The notes: generated from the letters alone by a model not told the origin. Shown: positions 26,368 through 33,993, counted from the stretch's first letter. The stretch is 64,000 nt of DNA from Candidatus Peregrinibacteria bacterium (GCA_030649955.1 JAUSFD010000017.1:1-64000); one strand, 5' to 3'. Numbers and translations: made by a program.

Positions 26368-27825
26368 TTATGCGATGGTTTTACCAACAGCAAAAGCAAC
26401 TTTGCGAATGCCTTCCATGCATTCTTGAAGCTGTTCAGGAGAGAGGGACTGTCGACCATCGGAAAGCGCATCTTCGGGATGTGGATGCACTTCCATGATC
26501 AAACCATCGCATCCCATTGCAACGGCTGCACGCGCGTAATCGGGTACATACTCAGCGACACCTGCAGCATGGCTTGGGTCAACAATGATCGGAAGGTGTG
26601 TGAGTTTTCGGAGAGGAGGAATGGAGCCGAGACAGAGTGTGAAACGCACTTCGTTCTCGAAGGTTCTGATGCCTCGCTCACAGAGAATGACGTTCTCATT
26701 GCCGTTTGCGAGGATATGTTCAGCAGCCAGCAGAAGTTCTTCCAACGTTGCTGCAAGTCCACGTTTCAACAGCACCGGTTTCCTGGCTTTTCCCACTCGA
26801 CGGAGCAGATCGTAATTCTGCATGTTTCGTGCGCCGATCTGAATGATGTCACAGTATTCCTCCATGAGATCGACCTGCTCAGGACTCATCGCTTCAGAGA
26901 CAGTGGCAAGGTCGTACTTCTCCGCAGCTTTTTTGAGCAACTTCAGTCCCTGCTCACCCAAACCTTGGAAACAATACGGCCCGGTGCGCGGCTTGAATGC
27001 ACCACCACGGATGATCTTCACTCCCTGCTCTTTTACCATCGCTACGGCCTCATCCACCTGCGCTTCGGATTCAATCGAGCAAGGCCCGGCAATAACGACT
27101 ACCTGGTTTGGAGAGCCGATAACACAGTTCGGTCGTATCGTAATCTCCGTGCGGTCTCGCACTTCTTTGGAAGCAAGCAAATACGGCTTCTTCTGTGTCT
27201 TTCCAAGAACGAGAGTGTGCACGTTGATGGATGGCAATTTCTTGGCAACCGAGAGGAAGTTTCGCAGGATTTCTTTCCCTACAGGTGTTCCAATGGACTC
27301 CGGATGGAATTGAACGCCGAAGAGTGGGAATTCTGTATGTTCAACCGCCATCACGACGCCATCCTCGCTTGAGGCCGTGATACGAAGTGAATGAGAAACT
27401 GTTTCTTTCTCTGCACAGAGCGAGTGATACCGCATCACATCGAATTCCTTGCCGATACCTTTGAAAAGTGAACTATCGCCCTCCAGCCGGACTCTTGAGG
27501 ATTTACCGTGAAAAAGCTTCGGAGCTCTAGAGACTGTCGCTCCAAAGTGTTTTGCAAGGACTTGATGTCCAAGACATACCCCAAGAAGTGGAATGTGCTG
27601 CTTGGCGGCATAGTCGATCAGCTTTTCCGAGATACCAATATCCCGTTCCGTATACGGGTTGCCTGGACCAGGGCTGATCACGATATGGCTTATTCCCAGC
27701 CTTTCGACCTCATCCAAGTCTATTTTGTCATTGCGATGCACGACGGGATTCCCACCGAGCTCCCCTATGTATTGATAGAGGTTGAAGGTGAACGAATCGT
27801 AGTTATCGAGGATGAGTGTTTTCAT
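26368..27825 (-). CDS. trpG-aroF: Fused anthranilate synthase glutaminase (TrpG) - DAHP synthase
   Basis: 485 residues. Residues 1-195 are a complete TrpG: DNYDSFTFNLYQYIGELG, ISPGPGNP, nucleophile Cys84 in GVCLGHQ and His174/Glu176 in FHPES. Residues 215-485 are a DAHP synthase of the KDO8P-synthase-like (Bacillus/Thermotoga) type: PYLLASKEVRDR, VVIAGPCSIESEAQ, RGGAFKPRTGPY, ILCERGIRTFE and PIIVDPSHAAG. The ferredoxin-like/ACT regulatory domain that precedes this DAHP synthase in Thermotoga is absent, its place taken by TrpG. This joins the first step of the shikimate pathway to the ammonia-supplying half of the first Trp step. Confidence 0.93.
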   Translation of the reverse strand: MKTLILDNYDSFTFNLYQYIGELGGNPVVHRNDKIDLDEVERLGISHIVISPGPGNPYTERDIGISEKLIDYAAKQHIPLLGVCLGHQVLAKHFGATVSRAPKLFHGKSSRVRLEGDSSLFKGIGKEFDVMRYHSLCAEKETVSHSLRITASSEDGVVMAVEHTEFPLFGVQFHPESIGTPVGKEILRNFLSVAKKLPSINVHTLVLGKTQKKPYLLASKEVRDRTEITIRPNCVIGSPNQVVVIAGPCSIESEAQVDEAVAMVKEQGVKIIRGGAFKPRTGPYCFQGLGEQGLKLLKKAAEKYDLATVSEAMSPEQVDLMEEYCDIIQIGARNMQNYDLLRRVGKARKPVLLKRGLAATLEELLLAAEHILANGNENVILCERGIRTFENEVRFTLCLGSIPPLRKLTHLPIIVDPSHAAGVAEYVPDYARAAVAMGCDGLIMEVHPHPEDALSDGRQSLSPEQLQECMEGIRKVAFAVGKTIA

Positions 27826-29246
27826 GATTGTTGAGGGGAAGCCCTTCGATGGGACTCAGGGTGGGCTTTTGCAAGTTTCACAGCAGCCAGACAACTCCTC
27901 ACTTTGTGAAGGCATTCGTTATCTTCGTGTTCGGGGATGCTGTCTTTCACGATTCCCGCTCCCACACGAAGACTGATCTTGCCATCCTGGAAGAGCATCG
28001 TTCGGATGGTGATGGCGAAATCGACATTGCCCGCAAGATCGATATACCCGAATGCTCCGCCGTAGATTCCGCGAGGCGAACGCTCCAAATCACGGATGAT
28101 CTCCATTGCTCGGACTTTGGGAGCCCCTGTGAGCGTTCCTGCAGGGAACACCGAACGAATGGCATCAAGCGGAGTAAGCCCCTCCCTGATGCGTCCCGTT
28201 ACCTCGGAGACGATATGGAAGACATGGGCGTACTGCTCAATATGAAAAGGGTTACGCACCTGCACAGAGCCAATTTCCGCAACACGCCCGACATCATTGC
28301 GCCCAAGATCCACGAGCATTTGATGCTCGCACCGTTCCTTTTCGTCATGGAGCAGCTCTTCCTGCATGCGTTTGTCCTCTTGTTCATTTCCGGTTCTCTT
28401 TCGTGTTCCAGCTATAGGGCGATAGAGAATATTCCTTCCATCGATGCGAATCAGAGTTTCAGGAGATGCTCCTACAATTTTCCGCTCAGGTGTCTGGTAG
28501 TAATACATGTATGGCGAAGGGTTGAGCGATCGGAGTTCTTCGTACACCCGATCAGCAGAAACGTTATTCTCCATAACGAGCTCTTGGCTTAGCACTACTT
28601 GGAATACTTCTCCTGCCAGGATTTGTTCCTTGATTTTCTCGACTGCAGCGCAGTAATCCTTGCGTGACATTTGACGCAGTGGCTCGATCTCATCGAGAGT
28701 GGGTAATGGCAATTCTGTTGAACTGGTTCCCCCTTTTGTATCATCAAAAAATGGAGAGGAATGGATCACTTCTTCAATACGAGAGAGGTCTTCCTGGGAA
28801 TCTTTGTGAGAAATAATGGTGATCTCATGTTTCACGTGATTAATTTTGAGAAGCACTTCGGGCAGCACAAAGACTGCATCAGGCACACGCGGATGAGTCG
28901 GAAGGTCGATGTCTTCGAATTGCCGCGCAGCCTCGTAACTGAGGAATCCTATGTAGCCCATGCGCAGACGTTCACCTTCATCACCAGAATTGATCGTTTC
29001 ACGGAAAACAGAGAGAGCATCTGGCACTTTCCCATCAGGGACGTACTGAGATCCTCGGACAGCTCCTTGCTCTACCGTAATCACGTCCCTGGCACCGAGG
29101 GCGAGGAATGAGTAATCATTCGTGCCCTGGCGGTCTACGGACTCCAGGAGAGCGCAGTAGCTACGGCTGAGCCCCAGCTTTCGAAGCAGGAAGAGTGGAT
29201 CGCAGTGCTTGGGTTGAACGGCGGTAGACGTGAGAGAGAAACGCAT
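27822..29246 (-). CDS. trpE: Anthranilate synthase component I
   Basis: 474 residues. The Trp feedback-site motif LLES is present near residue 38 (YCALLESVDRQG). Chorismate-site motifs: VVLSQELVMEN, GASPETLIRIDG, RPIAGTRKRTG, LVDLGRNDVGRV, FPAGTLTGAPKVRAMEII, IRTMLFQDG and RVGAGIVKDS. First gene of the operon, coupled to trpG-DAHP synthase by a 4-base overlap. It is preceded by the Trp attenuator. The retained LLES suggests enzyme-level inhibition in addition. Confidence 0.96.
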   Translation of the reverse strand: MRFSLTSTAVQPKHCDPLFLLRKLGLSRSYCALLESVDRQGTNDYSFLALGARDVITVEQGAVRGSQYVPDGKVPDALSVFRETINSGDEGERLRMGYIGFLSYEAARQFEDIDLPTHPRVPDAVFVLPEVLLKINHVKHEITIISHKDSQEDLSRIEEVIHSSPFFDDTKGGTSSTELPLPTLDEIEPLRQMSRKDYCAAVEKIKEQILAGEVFQVVLSQELVMENNVSADRVYEELRSLNPSPYMYYYQTPERKIVGASPETLIRIDGRNILYRPIAGTRKRTGNEQEDKRMQEELLHDEKERCEHQMLVDLGRNDVGRVAEIGSVQVRNPFHIEQYAHVFHIVSEVTGRIREGLTPLDAIRSVFPAGTLTGAPKVRAMEIIRDLERSPRGIYGGAFGYIDLAGNVDFAITIRTMLFQDGKISLRVGAGIVKDSIPEHEDNECLHKVRSCLAAVKLAKAHPESHRRASPQQS

Positions 29247-29264
29247 GGGAGAAAGGAAATTGCT

Positions 29265-29334
29265 GAAAAAAAGCCCCTCCGCTCAGGGAAGGGCTTTAGA
29301 TTCAAGTTATAGAGCACCCTTACCGCCGAACGGA
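29265..29334 (-). terminator. Trp attenuator: terminator and alternative stems
   Basis: Minus strand. Terminator AGCCCTTCC-ctgagc-GGAGGGGCT followed by seven T (stem 29295-29272). The 5' arm can instead pair with GGTAAGGGTGCT, which contains the leader-peptide stop, and that segment can pair with GC-ACCCT just after the tandem Trp codons. These are the 3:4, 2:3 and 1:2 pairings of a classical trp attenuator. Confidence 0.85.
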
Positions 29335-29388
29335 ATGTGTGAGGGTCTGCCACCAACCGAGCCGATGGGGAGCGATGTACTTATGCAC
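29320..29388 (-). CDS. trpL: Trp leader peptide
   Basis: 22 codons from GTG 29388 to TAA 29320, with adjacent Trp codons at 12-13 (HRLGWWQTLTHS). An in-frame TTG further upstream is a less likely start. It stands between the probable promoter and the terminator in front of trpE, as in Escherichia coli trpL. A ribosome stalled on the Trp codons would cover segment 1 and permit read-through into the 12.4-kb operon. Confidence 0.85.
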   Translation of the reverse strand: MHKYIAPHRLGWWQTLTHSVRR

Positions 29389-29395
29389 CGGTACA
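29384..29395. promoter_or_regulatory. Palindromic operator candidate at the trp leader start
   Basis: TGCACCGGTACA, one base off the perfect palindrome at 29575-29586, with further GTAC elements at 29373 and 29400. On the minus strand TTGCAA about 17 bases before TACCTT would place the transcript start inside this site, so a bound repressor would block it. GTAC flanks are also typical of the known TrpR operator, but its central CTAG is absent here. Confidence 0.45.
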
Positions 29396-29574
29396 AAGGT
29401 ACAAGAACAATTCAATGTTTGCAAGACATATTTTTCTATCCTGTGAATTCTCTTGAGAGGTCCGTGAGCCTATGACTGCGTTGGATGCTTCCTAAAGATC
29501 AGAAGCGGAAAGTGCCAAAAACAGCTCTCCGCTGAGGAAAAAACCCTTGCATTCCAGTGCGGGGCATGTAATGG

Positions 29575-29586
29575 TGTACCGGTACA
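29575..29586. promoter_or_regulatory. Perfect palindrome TGTACCGGTACA
   Basis: Sits 2 bases before the ATG of the divergent gene at 29589, overlapping its probable transcript start (TTGCAT-16-TAATGG at 29547-29574). Together with the near-identical site at 29384 it suggests one regulator for both the trp operon and this gene. Confidence 0.45.
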
Positions 29587-29588
29587 TA

Positions 29589-30002
29589 ATGACACTTCCC
29601 TTCTCAATCGCAGGCACGTCAGAACACTACGATATGCCTCTCTCTGTATTCGCTTCACGCGGACCTACGCAGTATCAGAAGTACAAGTCCTACCGCTCGC
29701 AGGTTGCAGGGGATGTTTCGCGCATTCTCGCTGCCCTCGGTGTCTCCGTGGCCACAGTGAGTGATGCGGTTAGGGAGGCGCATGCATTCCGTAGCTTCGA
29801 TAGCGGATTCCGCTTCGAGAGAGCGGATGAAGAAGGAGAGGCAGTCGTCCTCTACATCACGATGTTCCACGAACAACTCGAGAAGTACATTGCAGCCGGA
29901 CTCGAGAGCGAGCTCCCGCAAGAGTTGCCGCCTGCTGACGATGATGAGATCCCTGGAGCAGCCGTTGGACCTCTAGACAACGCATTGCGCGCATCTGCAT
30001 AA
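29589..30002 (+). CDS. Hypothetical protein divergent from the trp operon
   Basis: 137 residues from ATG 29589 (MTLPFSIAG). Soluble, mixed charge; a central segment YQKYKSYRSQVAGDVSRIL and an acidic C-terminal tail (LPPADDDEIPGAA). No family recognised. It shares an operator-like palindrome with the trp leader, so its expression may follow tryptophan status; this is inference. Confidence 0.65.
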   Translation: MTLPFSIAGTSEHYDMPLSVFASRGPTQYQKYKSYRSQVAGDVSRILAALGVSVATVSDAVREAHAFRSFDSGFRFERADEEGEAVVLYITMFHEQLEKYIAAGLESELPQELPPADDDEIPGAAVGPLDNALRASA

Positions 30003-30237
30003 TACTGAACTGGAAGCGGTTATAGGTCCGAATCTCGCTCGAAGATGCCCTTCCCTTGATGTGTCAAACCGAGTACACTCCCCGCAGTTCTTTCCTCCAC
30101 TGTCCGCCTCGTACTTGCGGGTTTACGTTTGAGCTCTCCACGGGAGGTCTCGCATGTGAATCCACACCGTACGTGAGGCTCTGGAGGGAAGGATTTACCA
30201 CGCTCCGCGTGGTTTCTCATCCTTTCCTTTTCGTCCT

Positions 30238-32454
30238 ATGTCCTCCACCAATAAGGAGTACACACTCGAGCTCGGGAACGAGAACTTCGTCGTTCGCACG
30301 GGACTCCTCGGGAACCAAGCCAATGCCACCGTCATCACCCAGATGGGCGAGACCGTGTGTATGAGCAACGTCACCGTGAGCAAGCCGCGCGAGAACGTGG
30401 ACTTCCTCCCTCTTCAAGTTGTCTACCAGGAGAAGTTCTACGCCGGCGGCAAGATCGCCGGTAGTCGCTTCCGCAAGCGCGAAGGTCGCCCTGCTGACGA
30501 GTACATCCTCCTCGGCCGCGTCATCGACCGCGGGCTCCGTCCGATGTTCCCCAAGTACCTACGAAACGATATTCAAGTGTTCTGCACAGTCCTCAGCTTC
30601 GACTTCGAGCACGAGCACGACTTCCTCTGCGCGAACGCGGCGAACTTGGCCGTCGCTCTCTCCGATTGCCCAGCAGATGGACCGGTCGCCTCTGTGCGCG
30701 TTGGTCTCATTGGCGGCGAGCTCGTCCTCAATCCTAGTCGCGAGGCGCTCACCCGCAGTGATCTCGACATGTTCCTCACCGCGACCCTCGAGCGCGTTGT
30801 CATGATCGAAGCCGGAGCCAATCAGGTACCAGAGGCTGATGTGCTGCGCGCCATCGAATTCGGGAAGAAGTGGGCGCAGAAGATCGCGCGGTTCTTCGCG
30901 GACATTCAGAAGGAGATCGGCAAGACCAAGTTCGTTGCTGCCCCTCCCTACGAGCACGCGGAGGGATATGAGTTTGTGAAGCAGTGGGTGCTCCCCACTG
31001 TCCGCGATGCCATCAAGAAGCCCATGCCCAAGCTCGAACGCCGCAAGATCTTCACGGATCTCATGAGTCAGGCGGGAGAGAAGCTCAAGGAGAAGTTCGG
31101 CAGTGGCAGCACCGATGAAGAGAAGGAAGCGATGAAGAAGCTGCAGATGAACGGCTCGCCCTTCGCGGATACGATCATCAAGGCCGAGATGCGACGCCTC
31201 ATCCTCGAGGAGGGAACGCGCATGAGTAGCCGGAAGGTCGACGAGATCCGCGAACTGAGCGCGATGGTCGACATTCTCCCCAAGCGCGTCCACGGCTCTG
31301 CGCTCTTCCAGCGCGGCGAGACGCAGGGGCTCACGACAGCAACACTCGGTGCCCCGGGCGATCGCCAGATCGTCGAGGGGATGGAGGGAGAGTTCAAGAT
31401 GCGGTACATGCACCACTACAACTTTCCACCGTTCTCCGTCGGGGAGACGAGTAACCGCCTGATGGTGGGCAATCGCGAGGTCGGACACGGCAACCTTGCG
31501 CAGCGAGCGCTCATCCCCGTACTGCCCAAGGAGGAGGACTTTCCCTACACCATTCGCATCGTCACGGAGATCCTGGAGAGCAATGGCTCCTCCTCCATGG
31601 CAGCGACGTGTGGCTCTACTCTTGCCCTCATGGCGGCGGGTGTGCCGATTTCCGCTCCTGTCTCTGGTATCGCCCTCGGCCTCGTCTCCGACGAAGCGAA
31701 GGACCAGTACGTGATTCTGAGTGACCTCCAGGACGAGGAGGACTTCGGCGGCGACATGGACTTCAAGATGACGGGGACGGAGAAGGGAGTCACCGCCATC
31801 CAGATGGACATCAAGATCAAGGGTCTCCCCGATCACGTCTTCCAGGAGGCACTCGAGCGCGCACGCACCGGACGTGGACAGATCCTCGCGGCCATGCTCC
31901 AGACGATCCCGGAGCCCCGCAAGGAGCTGAGTCCGTACGCCCCGCGTATCGAAACGATGCAGATCGAACCGGAGGACATCCGCCTCGTCATCGGCAAGGG
32001 CGGCGAGACAATCCAGAAGATCACGGGTGAGCTCAATGTGGAGATCGACATCGAGGACAGCGGCCTCCTCTTCATCACCTCGACGAATGGGGAAGCCATG
32101 GAGAAGGCCAAGGAGTGGATCAAGGGCATCGTCTCGAAGCCAGAGGTGGGCAAGGTCTACTCAGCGAAGGTGATACGCATCATCCCGGGTGTCGGCGCCA
32201 TCGTGGAGTTCCTCCCCGGCAAAGATGGCATGGTCCACATCTCCGAGCTCCAGTGGACGCGCACGGAGAACGTCGAAGATGTCGTGAACATGGGCCAGGA
32301 ACTCCAGGTGAAGGTGATCGAGTACGATGCCATGGAAGGGAAGACGCGCCTCTCTCTACGACAAATGACAGATCCGCCCGAGGGTTTCCAGATGCGCCCG
32401 AGCGGACCTCCGCGCGGCAGGCCAAGTGGTGGGCGCCCGCCGTTCCGTCGGTGA
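30238..32454 (+). CDS. pnp: Polyribonucleotide nucleotidyltransferase
   Basis: 738 residues, full length. Two RNase PH domains (first with AGGKIAGSRFRKREGRPADE, second with FQRGETQGLTTATLGAP and DLQDEEDFGGDMDFKM), a KH domain (IRLVIGKGGETIQKITGE) and an S1 domain (GKVYSAKVIRIIPGVGAIVE). It degrades RNA 3' to 5' using phosphate. A hairpin CCACG-ctc-CGTGG lies about 30 bases before the start, comparable in place to the RNase III site that controls pnp elsewhere. Bases 30003-30237 hold no gene. Confidence 0.97.
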   Translation: MSSTNKEYTLELGNENFVVRTGLLGNQANATVITQMGETVCMSNVTVSKPRENVDFLPLQVVYQEKFYAGGKIAGSRFRKREGRPADEYILLGRVIDRGLRPMFPKYLRNDIQVFCTVLSFDFEHEHDFLCANAANLAVALSDCPADGPVASVRVGLIGGELVLNPSREALTRSDLDMFLTATLERVVMIEAGANQVPEADVLRAIEFGKKWAQKIARFFADIQKEIGKTKFVAAPPYEHAEGYEFVKQWVLPTVRDAIKKPMPKLERRKIFTDLMSQAGEKLKEKFGSGSTDEEKEAMKKLQMNGSPFADTIIKAEMRRLILEEGTRMSSRKVDEIRELSAMVDILPKRVHGSALFQRGETQGLTTATLGAPGDRQIVEGMEGEFKMRYMHHYNFPPFSVGETSNRLMVGNREVGHGNLAQRALIPVLPKEEDFPYTIRIVTEILESNGSSSMAATCGSTLALMAAGVPISAPVSGIALGLVSDEAKDQYVILSDLQDEEDFGGDMDFKMTGTEKGVTAIQMDIKIKGLPDHVFQEALERARTGRGQILAAMLQTIPEPRKELSPYAPRIETMQIEPEDIRLVIGKGGETIQKITGELNVEIDIEDSGLLFITSTNGEAMEKAKEWIKGIVSKPEVGKVYSAKVIRIIPGVGAIVEFLPGKDGMVHISELQWTRTENVEDVVNMGQELQVKVIEYDAMEGKTRLSLRQMTDPPEGFQMRPSGPPRGRPSGGRPPFRR

Positions 32455-32469
32455 GCGAGCATTGAGAAC

Positions 32470-32754
32470 TCAATCAGCCTTCTTCTCCGGTGGCGGAGGA
32501 GGAGGCTGTTTCGTTTCCTCCTTCGGTTTCGCTTTTTCCTTCGGTGCTTCCTTCTTTGGCGGAGTGGACGATGCTGTTGCGCTGTCCGTCCTGTAGAACC
32601 CCTGCCCGCGGAAGTGAATCGCCGGTGGGGCGATCAGCTTCTCTGTCCGCTTACTCTTGCACTTGGGACACGCTGGCTTCGTCTTACTCCCGAACGGTCG
32701 GCTGAAGGGGAAGACGTTCTTGCACTTCCCGCACTGGAAATCGAAGGTGGGCAT
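32470..32754 (-). CDS. FmdB-type zinc-ribbon protein
   Basis: 94 residues. MPTFDFQCGKC and ACPKCKSK form a four-Cys zinc ribbon (FmdB/YwhB family) in residues 1-45; the rest is a Lys/Pro/Glu-rich tail (KKEAPKEKAKPKEE, then PPPPPP). Family members are small regulatory-type proteins of unknown role. Convergent to pnp, 15 bases apart. Confidence 0.85.
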   Translation of the reverse strand: MPTFDFQCGKCKNVFPFSRPFGSKTKPACPKCKSKRTEKLIAPPAIHFRGQGFYRTDSATASSTPPKKEAPKEKAKPKEETKQPPPPPPEKKAD

Positions 32755-32814
32755 GGTATTCAGTGTAGCGCGTTTCTGATGTTCTGTTGCGCAGGCTCAT
32801 GGATAGGGCAGGAA

Positions 32815-32900
32815 GGGCAGGAACGGCACAGAAGGCAGGAATGTGTAGACGAAAAATATTGGACCTTCCTGCCATTTCTGCCCTCACTGCCTTTCCTGCC
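32815..32900. repeat. GGCAGGAA-family hairpin
   Basis: Left arm of GGCAGGAA words, loop with AATGTGTAGACG, right arm CTTCCTGCCATTTCTGCC matching the copies at 15936 and 61686. It lies between the FmdB-type gene and the 83-residue membrane protein gene. Confidence 0.8.
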
Positions 32901-32945
32901 ATTTGTCCGCTCCATCTACGAACATCATCTCGGTGTGTCCGTTTC

Positions 32946-33197
32946 CTACCCTTTCCCCGGTCGCCATCCCATGATCATCCGAACCCCGATGAGTGTCGTG
33001 AATAGAGTGAGGCCTATTGGGATGAGGCCACCAGCCATCTTGAGCATATTCGTCGCTGTTCCCAGTACGGGATTTTGCTGCATTGCCCCGGTAAGGTGGT
33101 TCACTCGGCTCGCCGCGAAACTCTCCGGCGTCAGTGTCGGTCCAATTTCAGCACTCGAAGAGAGGAGAGGCGCGGGATTTGGTGCGTTGGAGAGCAT
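32946..33197 (-). CDS. Small membrane protein, third of a three-gene cassette
   Basis: 83 residues. Polar N-terminal part, then one or two hydrophobic stretches (MLKMAGGLIPIGLTLFTTLI) and a short basic tail (GWRPGKG). No family recognised. 54 bases downstream of the 45-residue gene. Confidence 0.6.
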   Translation of the reverse strand: MLSNAPNPAPLLSSSAEIGPTLTPESFAASRVNHLTGAMQQNPVLGTATNMLKMAGGLIPIGLTLFTTLIGVRMIMGWRPGKG

Positions 33198-33251
33198 GTG
33201 TGTTTGTCATCAATAGTATAGCAAACTTTTTCGCTTTCTGCAGCCATCTAT

Positions 33252-33389
33252 TCACCCAGAAATCTTCTTTCCCAGTGCTTTCGCTACGTGCCAGCCTGCC
33301 CAGATAGTAACAGCGCCGATGCCTACAGCAGCCGCTATTTCTGGGGTACTCCATACTCCATCCGGGCCAGCGAGAGATTCGAGTGCCAT
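33252..33389 (-). CDS. 45-residue single-span membrane peptide
   Basis: ATG 33389 to TGA. Acidic/polar start (MALESLAGPDGVWSTPE), one hydrophobic span (IAAAVGIGAVTIWAGW) and basic end (KALGKKISG). This order resembles filamentous-phage coat proteins and also holins or class II bacteriocins; sequence alone does not decide. Three bases separate it from the upstream 148-residue gene. Confidence 0.6.
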   Translation of the reverse strand: MALESLAGPDGVWSTPEIAAAVGIGAVTIWAGWHVAKALGKKISG

Positions 33390-33392
33390 GGT

Positions 33393-33839
33393 TCAGTTCT
33401 TGGAAGGTTTTGCGCTGAGCAGGCGCTTGATGTGGTTCCGTTGGAGGTTGGCTGTGCCCGCTGGGACAATCAGGGAGTTCGCAGCACCGGTGAGTGCATG
33501 CACGCCATCATCCACGAAGCCATCTGTTCCCTCGATGAGGACAGCGCTTGCAGCCTCAAAGGGATGCCCCTGCTTCACAGCTGTTACTACTTTCGTCACG
33601 GCGTTCGCCGTTCCATGGTACTTGGTCTTTCGTGCCACGACGTCGTACTCCTGGCCATCCACCAAATTGACAATGCTAGGGACGATATTCCCGCCGATCC
33701 GAAGCAAACCATAGACAGCGTTACGGAAAGCGAGCGGCGCTTCTCCGAGGAGATCCTTTCCCTCGATGCCGTCCGTGAAGTCGTTTCCTGCCTGGACCAA
33801 CGCAGCTCTTGCCCGTGATACACCGTACGCAGTTTTCAT
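33393..33839 (-). CDS. Hypothetical protein, first of a three-gene cassette
   Basis: 148 residues, Ala/Val/Gly-rich, mostly helical with amphipathic segments: GEAPLAFRNAVYGLLRIGGN, then ANAVTKVVTAVKQGHPFEAA. No signal peptide, no family recognised. Codon use is like real genes, and it is followed at 3 bases by the 45-residue membrane peptide. Upstream TTGAGA-18-TATTGT is a possible promoter. Confidence 0.7.
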   Translation of the reverse strand: MKTAYGVSRARAALVQAGNDFTDGIEGKDLLGEAPLAFRNAVYGLLRIGGNIVPSIVNLVDGQEYDVVARKTKYHGTANAVTKVVTAVKQGHPFEAASAVLIEGTDGFVDDGVHALTGAANSLIVPAGTANLQRNHIKRLLSAKPSKN

Positions 33840-33885
33840 AGTGCTTTTGACAATACCTCTATTTGACGCAACTTCTCAAGAAAAC

Positions 33886-33914
33886 TTGCATTTTTTTTGA
33901 CCTTTCTGTATAAC
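33886..33914 (+). promoter_or_regulatory. Promoter of a short RNA upstream of valS
   Basis: TTGCAT (33886-33891), 17-base spacer, TATAAC (33909-33914); start near 33921. Confidence 0.65.
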
Positions 33915-33920
33915 CTTCCC

Positions 33921-33993
33921 GCTCTGCATCCAAAAGATGCAAGTCTCGATCTTTCTTTTCATGGAACGGCGCCCCGCAAGGGGGGCCGTTTTA
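33921..33993 (+). ncRNA. Candidate small RNA or valS leader ending in a terminator
   Basis: About 72 bases: a perfect TGCATC-CAAAA-GATGCA hairpin, a pyrimidine-rich linker, then an intrinsic terminator AACGGC-G-CCCC-GCAA-GGGG-G-GCCGTT with T tract (33965-33992). It has its own promoter and stops about 200 bases before valS. No T-box motif is present. It could be an independent sRNA or an attenuated leader of valS. Confidence 0.5.

Noticed and set aside
30559-31836. Long minus-strand frame opposite pnp (425 codons)
   Set aside because: Antisense shadow of a GC-rich gene; no protein family features and pnp is certain.
32815-32900. Intrinsic terminators in the GGCAGGAA hairpins
   Set aside because: Stems are long and imperfect with long loops and no T tract; two copies lie upstream of genes where a terminator makes no sense.
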